Assembly (NCBI RefSeq): GCF_900177685.1
Contig: NZ_FXAY01000001.1
Location: forward strand, 1,054,001 to 1,118,000
Source of the DNA: Agreia pratensis
Lineage (GTDB): Bacteria; Actinomycetota; Actinomycetes; Actinomycetales; Microbacteriaceae
Reading direction: 5' to 3'
DNA length: 64,000 nt
The translations under genes and the position numbers were made by a program. Below the pieces are notes generated by a model that made no database searches, was not told the origin of the DNA, and was given only the letters and a program-made list of their open reading frames with translations. Each line of letters begins with the position of its first letter. Positions within the stretch are counted from its first letter, which is position 1. Below, one piece after another: positions 57,520 through 64,000 of this stretch.

Positions 57520-59472
57520 CTACCAGATCGTGACGCGCTCTTCGGGAGCCAGCCAGAGAGCATCCGACTCGGTCACGTCGAAGGCGCTATAGAACTCGTC
57601 GATGTTGCGCACGATCTGATTGCAGCGGAACTCGTTCGGCGAGTGCGGGTCGATCGAGAGCAGGCGAATGACCTCCTCGTCGCGCGACTTCTGCTGCCAG
57701 GCCTGCGCCCACGACAAGAAGAAGCGCTGCACACCCGTGAGTCCGTCGATCACCGGGGGCTCTTCGCCGTCGAGCGAGAGGAGGTACGCGTCCCACGCGA
57801 TGCTCAGACCGCCCAGGTCGCCGATGTTCTCGCCGATCGTCAGCGCGCCGTTCACGTGCTGGTCGGGAACCTGCGCAGGAGCCAACGCGTTGTACTGGTC
57901 GATGAGCGACGAGGTGCGCTTCTCGAAGGCCTCACGGTCGGCCTCCGTCCACCAGTCGGTGAGCCTGCCGTCGCCATCGAAGCGCGAGCCCTGATCGTCG
58001 AATCCGTGCCCGATCTCGTGACCGATGACCGCGCCGATCGCGCCGTAGTTGGCCGCGGCATCCCGGCTCTCATCGAAGAAGGGGTACTGCAGGATCGCCG
58101 CCGGGAACACGATCTCGTTGAAGCCGGGGTTGTAGTAGGCGTTGATGGTCTGCGGGGTCATGAACCACTCGTCGCGATCGAGCGGCTTGCCGATCTTGCC
58201 CAGCTCGCGCTGGAACTCGAACTCGCTCGTGGCGCGGATGTTGCCCGCCAGGTCGCCAGCGTCGATGGAAAGAGTGGAGTAGTCCCTCCATTTCACCGGG
58301 AAACCGATCTTGGGCGTGAACTTGTCGAGCTTGTCGAGGGCTCGCTCGCGCGTCGCCGGGGTCATCCACTCGAGGTCGGTGATGGATGCCCGATACGCCT
58401 CGATGAGATTGGCGACCAGCACATCCATGGCCGCCTTGGCCGTCGGCGGAAAATGACGGTCGACATAGATGCGACCGACGGCCTCGCCCATTGCGCCCTC
58501 TACCAGCGACACCCCACGCTTCCAGCGTGCGCGCATGGTCGGCGTTCCCGTGAGGGTGCGGCCGTAGAAGTCGAAGTTCTCGTTCACGAATGCGGCCGGC
58601 AGATAGGCGGCGGCGCCGTGCACGACCTGCCACGACAGCCAGTCACGCCAGGCGTCGAGCCGGTCTTCGGTAAGCAGCTCGGCGATGCCGGAGACGAACG
58701 AGGGCTCGCGCACAACGAGCTCGTCGAAGACGCCCTCCGGGGCACCGAGTGCCGAGCGCCACAGCTCGAGATCGACGGACGGGGCCGACGACGCGAAGTC
58801 GTTCCACGAGACGAGGTTGTAGGTGGCCTGCGCGTCTCGGGTCCGCACGTTGTCCCAGTGGGTGGCCGCGATCGCGGTCTCGAGGTCGAACACGCGCTGA
58901 GCGCGAACCGCCGGTTCCGAGAGACCCGCGAGCGCGAGCATCCGCTCGATGTGGCCGAGGTATGCGGTGCGAATGTCGGCGAACTTCTCTTCGCGGAAGT
59001 AGCTCTCGTCGGGCAGCGAGATGCCACCCTGTTCGACGAACACGAGGTAGCGCTCGGGGTTGCCCGGGTCGTTGTCGACGAACAAGCGGAAGAAGCCGCC
59101 CACTCCCTGGCGCTCTAAGTGCGCGGCCGTCTCGAGCAGCTCGCGCACGCTCGAGATGCGAGCTGCGTCGGCAAGCTGCGCCTCGATCGGGGTTGCACCC
59201 AGCTCTTCGACCCGCTCCTCGTCGAGGAAGCTGGCGTAGAGGTCACCGAAGGTGCGCTCCTCGGTGCCGGGCTCGGCATCTTGCGCCTCGATGATGATGT
59301 CTCGCACGGCCTTCTCGGCCTCTTCGTGCAGCTGATAGAACGAGCCGTCTCTGGCTCGGTCATCGGGAATGACCGTGCGGGCGATCCACTTGCCGTTGAC
59401 GTGCCTGAACAGGTCGTCCTGGGGGCGGATGGAGGGGTCGAGTTCGTTCAGATCGATGCCGGAAGTCGTCAT
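57520..59472 (-). CDS. M13 (neprilysin/PepO) family zinc metallopeptidase
   Basis: 650-residue oligopeptidase. The zinc site HEIGH is at residues 485-489 (VIGHEIGHGFDDQG), the third ligand Glu548 lies in GENIGDLGG, and the substrate-binding NAYYNP motif (INAYYNPGFNEIVFPAAILQ) is present. No signal peptide or membrane anchor, so cytoplasmic, as for many bacterial PepO proteins. TAGGCT lies 6 nt before the start on the minus strand; this -10 forms a palindrome with the one of the divergent MATE gene. Confidence 0.94.
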   Translation of the reverse strand: MTTSGIDLNELDPSIRPQDDLFRHVNGKWIARTVIPDDRARDGSFYQLHEEAEKAVRDIIIEAQDAEPGTEERTFGDLYASFLDEERVEELGATPIEAQLADAARISSVRELLETAAHLERQGVGGFFRLFVDNDPGNPERYLVFVEQGGISLPDESYFREEKFADIRTAYLGHIERMLALAGLSEPAVRAQRVFDLETAIAATHWDNVRTRDAQATYNLVSWNDFASSAPSVDLELWRSALGAPEGVFDELVVREPSFVSGIAELLTEDRLDAWRDWLSWQVVHGAAAYLPAAFVNENFDFYGRTLTGTPTMRARWKRGVSLVEGAMGEAVGRIYVDRHFPPTAKAAMDVLVANLIEAYRASITDLEWMTPATRERALDKLDKFTPKIGFPVKWRDYSTLSIDAGDLAGNIRATSEFEFQRELGKIGKPLDRDEWFMTPQTINAYYNPGFNEIVFPAAILQYPFFDESRDAAANYGAIGAVIGHEIGHGFDDQGSRFDGDGRLTDWWTEADREAFEKRTSSLIDQYNALAPAQVPDQHVNGALTIGENIGDLGGLSIAWDAYLLSLDGEEPPVIDGLTGVQRFFLSWAQAWQQKSRDEEVIRLLSIDPHSPNEFRCNQIVRNIDEFYSAFDVTESDALWLAPEERVTIW

Positions 59473-59478
59473 TGGGCA

Positions 59479-59492
59479 AGCCTAGCTAGGCT
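59479..59492. promoter_or_regulatory. Face-to-face -10 elements of the divergent M13 / MATE genes
   Basis: AGCCTAGCTAGGCT, a perfect 14-bp palindrome built from two -10 hexamers (minus TAGGCT 59479-59484, plus TAGGCT 59487-59492), each 6 nt from its start codon. Each -35 region must lie in or near the other gene's start, so the two promoters exclude each other. Confidence 0.65.
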
Positions 59493-59498
59493 CGCAGG

Positions 59499-60812
59499 GT
59501 GAAGGCTCTGGATCGTGACATTCTGCGTCTCGCCATACCGGCCCTCGGCGCCCTCGTGGCCGAGCCCCTGTTTCTGCTCACCGACACCGCCCTCGTCGGG
59601 CACCTGGGCGAGACGCCGCTCGCCGGCCTGAGCATCGCCAGCGCCCTGCTGCAGACCGCGATCGGCCTGCTGATCTTTCTCGCCTACGCCACGACGCCGT
59701 CGGTCGCGCGACGACTCGGCGCGGGCGACAGGCCCGGCGCCATCCGTGCGGGCATCGACGGCCTCTGGCTGGCGCTGCTGCTCGGATTCGTGCTCGTGGC
59801 CGTAGGCATCATCGCGGCCCGGCCACTCGTGCGCCTCTTCGGAGCGACCGCGGCCGTCGAAGAGCAGGCTGTCGTCTACCTCACCGTGTCGCTCGCCGGC
59901 CTGCCCGCGATGCTGCTCGTGATCGCGGCCACCGGGCTGCTGCGGGGGCTGCAGGACACGAAGACCCCGCTCATCGTCGCCGTCTGTGGCTTCGCTGCGA
60001 ATGCGGGGCTCAACGCCCTCTTCATCTACGGCCTCGGCGCGGGGATCGCCGGCTCCGCCGCTGGCACCGTCGTCGCCCAATGGGCGATGGCCGCCGTGTA
60101 TCTCGTGATCGCCGTGCGGGCATCGCGCAGTAACGGCGTCAGCCTGAGGCCCGGCCTTGCGGGAGTGACCGGCGCCGCGGCATCCGGCGGCTGGCTCTTT
60201 CTGCGCACGGCGAGCCTGCGCGCGGCGCTGCTCGCGACGGTCATCGTCGCATCCGATCTCGGAGTCGTCGAACTCGCGACGTTCCAGATCGCCTCGACAC
60301 TCTTCTTTACACTCGCCTTCATTCTCGATGCGCTGGCCATCGCGGGGCAGGCTCTGGTGGGCCACGGCCTCGGTGCGCAGGATGCCGCGCGAGTGCGGGG
60401 CGTGATGCGTCGCCTGGTGCTGTGGGGAATAGGCGCCGGGCTCGCTCTCGGAATCGTTCTCGCTGCGATCTCGCCTCTGCTCGGACCCATCTTCTCGTCG
60501 AGCCGCGACGTGCACCAGGCGCTGGTCGCAGTCGTGCTCGTGATGGCGATCGGGGTACCCCTGGCCGGCTACGTCTTCGTTCTCGACGGCGTGCTGATCG
60601 GGGCCGGCGACGCCCGCTATCTCGCGCTCGCCGGGCTCGCGACGGTGGCGATCTACGCGCCGCTTCTGCTACTCGTCGCACTGTTCGGCCCCGACGGAAC
60701 CACCGGACTCGTCTGGCTCTGGCTGGCGTTCGGCTTCGGCTACATGACGGCGCGGGCCCTCACGCTCGGGCTTCGCGCCCGCGGAACCGCCTGGATGACC
60801 AGCGGCGGTTAG
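59499..60812 (+). CDS. MATE-family efflux transporter (DinF type)
   Basis: 437 residues, about 12 membrane helices in two related halves (first helix pair LAIPALGALVAEPLFLLTDTALVGHLG; second half from about 225). Exports cationic drugs or metabolites with Na+ or H+. GTG start with TAGGCT 6 nt ahead, leaderless. Divergent from the M13 peptidase. The stop codon TAG is also part of the TAGGCT that may serve the downstream epimerase. Confidence 0.92.
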   Translation: MKALDRDILRLAIPALGALVAEPLFLLTDTALVGHLGETPLAGLSIASALLQTAIGLLIFLAYATTPSVARRLGAGDRPGAIRAGIDGLWLALLLGFVLVAVGIIAARPLVRLFGATAAVEEQAVVYLTVSLAGLPAMLLVIAATGLLRGLQDTKTPLIVAVCGFAANAGLNALFIYGLGAGIAGSAAGTVVAQWAMAAVYLVIAVRASRSNGVSLRPGLAGVTGAAASGGWLFLRTASLRAALLATVIVASDLGVVELATFQIASTLFFTLAFILDALAIAGQALVGHGLGAQDAARVRGVMRRLVLWGIGAGLALGIVLAAISPLLGPIFSSSRDVHQALVAVVLVMAIGVPLAGYVFVLDGVLIGAGDARYLALAGLATVAIYAPLLLLVALFGPDGTTGLVWLWLAFGFGYMTARALTLGLRARGTAWMTSGG

Positions 60813-60815
60813 GCT
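60810..60815 (+). promoter_or_regulatory. Possible -10 for the epimerase operon
   Basis: TAGGCT overlapping the MATE stop codon, 28 nt before the epimerase ATG. No clear -35 is seen 17 nt upstream, so it is tentative. Confidence 0.35.
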
Positions 60816-60843
60816 GATCATCCACGTCTCTGGGGGTCATCAC

Positions 60844-61905
60844 ATGCCGCATCTGCTCGTCACCGGCGGCGCCGGCTTCATCGGCAGCGAGATCGTGCGC
60901 CAGGCTCTGGATGCCGGATGGTCGGTGCGCGTGCTCGATTCGCTGCGGGCCGACGTGCACGAGACGGCCCCAGCGCTCGACGAGCGCGCGGAGTTCGTGC
61001 TCGGCGACGTGCGCGACGAGGAGACGGTGGCGCGGTCGCTCGAGGGCATCGACGCCGTCTGCCACCAGGCCGGCAAGGTGGGCCTCGGAGTCGACTTCTA
61101 CGATGCGCCCGACTACGTCTCGTCGAACGAACTGGGCACCGCCGTGCTGCTCGCCGCCATGACGCGCGCCGGCATCGACCGCTTCGTCGTGGCCTCGTCG
61201 ATGGTCGTCTACGGCGAGGGCAGCTACAGCAACGAGGCCGGCGACAAGGTGCGTCCGCCCGCGCGTGCGGTCATCGACCTCGAGGCCGGGCGCTTCGAGC
61301 CGCTCGACCCGGCCACCGGTACTCCTCTGATTCCCGAGCTCATCGCCGAGGATGCGCCGCTCGATCCGCGCAACGTCTACGCGTCGACGAAGCTCGGCCA
61401 GGAGCACCTCGCCTCATCGTGGGCACGTTCCGCCGGCGGCACGGCGATCGCGCTGCGCTATCACAACGTCTATGGGCCAGGCATGCCACAGAACACGCCC
61501 TACGCCGGAGTGGCCTCGCTGTTCCGCTCGGCTCTGGCTCGCGGCGAGGCGCCTCGGGTGTTCGAAGACGGGGCCCAGCGACGCGACTTCGTGCACGTGA
61601 GCGACGTGGCGGCGGCGAATCTCGCGGCCCTCGACGCAACGGAGTCGGTCGAGTCGTCGTCGTTCGCGACTTACAACGTGGGCAGCGGCGTCGTGCACAC
61701 CATCGGCGACATGGCGGCAGCCATCGCGCGCGCCTCGAACGGATCCGACCCCGTCGTCACCGGCGAGTTCCGCCTCGGCGACGTGCGGCACATCACCGCA
61801 TCGAGCGACAAGATGGCCCGCGAGCTCGGTTGGCGCGCGACCGTCGACTTCGATGCCGGGATGGCCGAGTTCGCCACGGCCCCTCTGCGCTCGGCCGCAT
61901 CGTGA
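60844..61905 (+). CDS. NAD-dependent epimerase/dehydratase
   Basis: 353-residue extended SDR. Cofactor loop TGGAGFIGSE at the N-terminus, active-site Ser/Thr region VVASSMVVYGEG, catalytic Tyr-x3-Lys in YASTKLGQE, and the Arg-containing RRDFVHVSDVAAAN. Acts on a nucleotide-sugar, for example as a UDP-glucose 4-epimerase-like enzyme or dehydratase. The stop overlaps the following glycosyltransferase (GTGA), so the pair probably builds or attaches a sugar on a surface polymer or lipid carrier. Confidence 0.9.
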   Translation: MPHLLVTGGAGFIGSEIVRQALDAGWSVRVLDSLRADVHETAPALDERAEFVLGDVRDEETVARSLEGIDAVCHQAGKVGLGVDFYDAPDYVSSNELGTAVLLAAMTRAGIDRFVVASSMVVYGEGSYSNEAGDKVRPPARAVIDLEAGRFEPLDPATGTPLIPELIAEDAPLDPRNVYASTKLGQEHLASSWARSAGGTAIALRYHNVYGPGMPQNTPYAGVASLFRSALARGEAPRVFEDGAQRRDFVHVSDVAAANLAALDATESVESSSFATYNVGSGVVHTIGDMAAAIARASNGSDPVVTGEFRLGDVRHITASSDKMARELGWRATVDFDAGMAEFATAPLRSAAS

Positions 61906-62579
61906 CCCGCGCCGCCCTCGTCGATGTCGTACTGCCCTGCCTCAACGAGGCCGAGGCCCTGCCCTGGGTGCTGTCGCGGCTACCCGAGGGCTATCGCGCG
62001 ATCGTGGTCGACAACGGCTCGACGGATGCCTCGGCCGACATCGCGCGCGCGGCCGGCGCCACGGTGGTCGCCGAGTCGCGCCGCGGTTTCGGCGCCGCCG
62101 CCCACGCCGGGCTGCTCGCCGCGACGGCGCCGATCGTCGCCTTCTGCGATGCCGACGCCTCTATGGACCCGGCCGAGCTGCCGACCCTGGTCGAACGGAT
62201 CACGGCCGACGAAGCCGACCTGGTTCTCGGCCGCCGCATCCCGACCACGGCAGGAGCCTGGCCCCTGCACGCGCGATTCGCCAACCGCGCTCTCTCGTTT
62301 CTCATCAAGCGTCGGGCGCAGATCGCGATCAAGGATCTCGGGCCGATGCGCGCCGCTCGCCGCGACGGACTGCTGGCTCTGGATCTGACAGATCGCCGAA
62401 GCGGCTATCCCCTCGAGATGCTGCTGAAGGCATCCGCCGCCGGTTGGCGCATCGAGGAGTTCGACACGCCCTACAGCCCTCGGGTGGGCCGGTCGAAGGT
62501 CACCGGAACGATCCGCGGAACCTACATCGCGATCAAGGACATGTCGGCGCTGTTGCGCGAGGTGAAGCGCGGAGAATGA
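61902..62579 (+). CDS. Family 2 glycosyltransferase
   Basis: 225 residues, GT-A fold. DVVLPCLNEAEALPWVL, AIVVDNGSTDASADIARAAG and the metal-binding AFCDADASMDP are typical of DPM1/WsaE-like polyprenyl-phosphate or sugar transferases. There is no membrane helix. Co-translated with the epimerase. The acceptor is unknown; a dolichyl/undecaprenyl-phosphate sugar synthase-like role is possible. Confidence 0.88.
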   Translation: MTRAALVDVVLPCLNEAEALPWVLSRLPEGYRAIVVDNGSTDASADIARAAGATVVAESRRGFGAAAHAGLLAATAPIVAFCDADASMDPAELPTLVERITADEADLVLGRRIPTTAGAWPLHARFANRALSFLIKRRAQIAIKDLGPMRAARRDGLLALDLTDRRSGYPLEMLLKASAAGWRIEEFDTPYSPRVGRSKVTGTIRGTYIAIKDMSALLREVKRGE

Positions 62580-62629
62580 CCCGCCTCTCAGGTAGCCACG
62601 GTGCGCGTTCGCGCCAGCCGCGGAGTGGG

Positions 62630-63910
62630 ATGATGAGCCACATGGATCGCCCAGGGGAGAGTCTCAAGTCGAGCGATGTGCGCGACCACAATCTCGGGCT
62701 TGTGCTTGCCTCGCTGGAGAAGGCGGGCTCCGCGTCTCGCACGCAGCTTGCCGAGACGACAGGGCTCGTTCGGGGCGCGCTGACCGCACTGATTGCCGAA
62801 CTGATCGAGGTCGGTCTCGTGCGAACGTCGCCCGTTGATCCGAAGCCCGTCGAGGTGACACCGCCGCCCCGAGCCAGAGCCGGGCGCCCGCAGGAGAAAC
62901 TGGAGCTCGACGGGTCGCGGCTTGCTGTCCTCGGCGTGCAGTTCACGCCCGATCGGATCCATCTCTGCGTCGTGGATCTTGCCGGGCGCAGTCTGCTCCG
63001 ACGAGAACTCGCGTTCCGGGCGCCCTACGGCGACCCCGAGGCGCTGGTGGCCATTCTCGTCGAACAGATGGAGGAGGTCTTTGCCTCGAAGATCGTCGGC
63101 TCACCGAGCATTGTCCAGTGGGTCTTCGCCGTTCCGGCCCCCGTTTTCACATCCACCGGGGTGATCCCGATCGCGATCGATCTCGGGTGGCACGACGTCG
63201 ACTTGGCGAGACTGGTCTCGGATCGGATCGGGGTACCACGTCTCGGAATCCGTGTCGTCAATGATGCGAACGCCGCCACGTACGCCGAATTCAATTCTCT
63301 GTGGCGCAACCCAGAGACGGCAGGGGTCACCGATTTGATCTATCTGAAATCAGATACCGGCATCGGCGGAGGTGCGATCGTCGCCGGATCGATCCTCCTG
63401 GGGGCGAACGGTTTCGCTTTCGAACCGGGGCACGTCTCCGTGGTGCCGGACGGCATCGAGTGCGAGTGCGGCAGGCGCGGGTGTCTCGTGACCGTCGCCG
63501 GCCCCGAGCGGGTTGTCAGCCTCGCGGGGCTGGACGCGTACGCCGTGGACAACGGTCTCGAGGCGGCATTGCAGGAGGTCGTGCGGCGATTCCGCGCTTC
63601 CGAGTCGGCGGCGGTTGCCGCTGTAGGTGAGGCCGTCAGGTGGTTGCGTCTCGTACTCGAGAACCTCGTCGTCCTGTTCGAGCCGCAATACATCGTCCTC
63701 GGCGGATACCTCGCCGAGATTGTCGACGAGTTCTCAGCGCTGCCCGTGCCTGTGCACGCGTACACGAACCCGTGGGCGACAAGCGGGTCAGGACCGGAGG
63801 CATCCGAACGCCCGCCTGCATCGTCAGCTGCGCTCGGCGCTCTCGACGGAGCGATCCTCCAAGCCAGGCATGATCTCCTCTCCTCGCCCGGGCCGCTCCG
63901 CACAGCCTGA
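62630..63910 (+). CDS. ROK-family transcriptional regulator
   Basis: 426 residues. N-terminal winged helix (SASRTQLAETTGLVRGALTA), then the ROK fold: sugar-binding EPGHVSV and the zinc motif CECGRRGC. This group (XylR/NagC/Mlc-like) represses sugar genes and is released by a sugar or sugar phosphate. ATG codons at 62630, 62633 and 62642 are all possible; GGAG lies just before. A promoter with an operator-like inverted repeat follows 21 nt after the stop, pointing to a target operon outside the window. Confidence 0.88.
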   Translation: MMSHMDRPGESLKSSDVRDHNLGLVLASLEKAGSASRTQLAETTGLVRGALTALIAELIEVGLVRTSPVDPKPVEVTPPPRARAGRPQEKLELDGSRLAVLGVQFTPDRIHLCVVDLAGRSLLRRELAFRAPYGDPEALVAILVEQMEEVFASKIVGSPSIVQWVFAVPAPVFTSTGVIPIAIDLGWHDVDLARLVSDRIGVPRLGIRVVNDANAATYAEFNSLWRNPETAGVTDLIYLKSDTGIGGGAIVAGSILLGANGFAFEPGHVSVVPDGIECECGRRGCLVTVAGPERVVSLAGLDAYAVDNGLEAALQEVVRRFRASESAAVAAVGEAVRWLRLVLENLVVLFEPQYIVLGGYLAEIVDEFSALPVPVHAYTNPWATSGSGPEASERPPASSAALGALDGAILQARHDLLSSPGPLRTA

Positions 63911-63920
63911 GGCAGGTAAT

Positions 63921-63960
63921 TACTTCGCGGGTTGAAGTATTCGTGATGGTCTTCTAGAGT
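63921..63960 (+). promoter_or_regulatory. Promoter and operator at the window edge (ROK target)
   Basis: -35 TTGAAG (63932-63937), 17-nt spacer, -10 TAGAGT (63955-63960). An inverted repeat TACTTC (63921-63926) / GAAGTA (63934-63939) covers the -35. The gene it drives lies beyond the right edge. The preceding ROK regulator is the natural candidate to bind here. Confidence 0.65.
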
Positions 63961-64000
63961 TGCGACACGACGCCGGAGTCGGTGTCTGATATTCGTGCTC

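Noticed and set aside
1-64000. tRNA, rRNA, CRISPR arrays, insertion sequences, riboswitches
   Set aside because: Reading both strands I found no tRNA T-loop/acceptor pairing, no regularly spaced repeats of CRISPR type, no transposase and no recognisable riboswitch core. A tRNAscan-SE and Rfam run would settle this.

Overview
This window comes from a high-GC actinobacterium, most likely a member of the Microbacteriaceae. The signs are strong G/C bias at third codon positions, frequent GTG starts, ATGA/GTGA stop-start overlaps inside operons, the coproporphyrin-dependent heme pathway (HemQ present), and Actinobacteria-typical families (F420-dependent oxidoreductase, DUF222/HNH protein, DUF3618 and holin-X proteins). 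Many genes have a -10-like hexamer (TANNNT) about 6 nt before the start codon and no ribosome binding site, which indicates leaderless mRNAs. I saw no tRNA, rRNA, CRISPR array or intact insertion sequence.

Layout. 1-6.1 kb: an ABC importer (two permeases and an ATPase; the 5' end lies outside the window) ends in an unusual fusion of a glycerophosphodiester phosphodiesterase with an inositol-monophosphatase-like enzyme. An acetyl-xylan-esterase-type hydrolase and a LysE exporter follow. 6.1-19.8 kb: cysteine synthesis (cysK-cysE), a phenolic-acid decarboxylase with a divergent MarR regulator, tRNA hydroxylation (trhO), DNA alkylation repair (Ada/AlkA fusion plus Ogt), a sugar kinase, an ABC-2 exporter and an old yellow enzyme. 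19.8-22.4 kb: an ECF sigma factor with three Asp23/Gls24-type envelope genes. 22.4-26.1 kb: an accessory patch with a long AT-richer stretch, an orphan SUKH immunity gene, a decayed LacI regulator and a GH95 fucosidase.

26.1-40.8 kb holds nearly all heme genes in three blocks: hemB-hemL, hemQ-hemH-hemC-hemD, and hemE-hemY divergent from hemA. Between them sit a MarR/metallo-beta-lactamase/SnoaL-like module, a three-gene membrane-protein cluster (DUF3618, holin-X, YtxH-like) and a phosphotransferase. 40.8-45.4 kb: GNAT, NUDIX, F420-dependent oxidoreductase, VanZ, a PLP enzyme with a divergent LysR regulator, and a monooxygenase. 45.4-51.7 kb is a complete carbohydrate-use locus: LacI regulator, two operators overlapping a good promoter, lipoprotein, two permeases and a GH31 glycosidase. 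51.7-64 kb: a lipid-kinase family protein, a beta-lactamase-fold protein, a Pro-rich membrane protein, an HNH protein, a darcynin/MarR pair, an M13 peptidase divergent from a MATE pump, an epimerase/glycosyltransferase pair and a ROK regulator facing a promoter at the window edge.

The overall picture is a plant- or soil-associated heterotroph: hydroxycinnamate detoxification, fucoside and alpha-glycoside use, deacetylation of plant polymers and, by inference, scavenging of glycerophosphoinositol. A family of imperfect palindromic repeats recurs at four gene ends.
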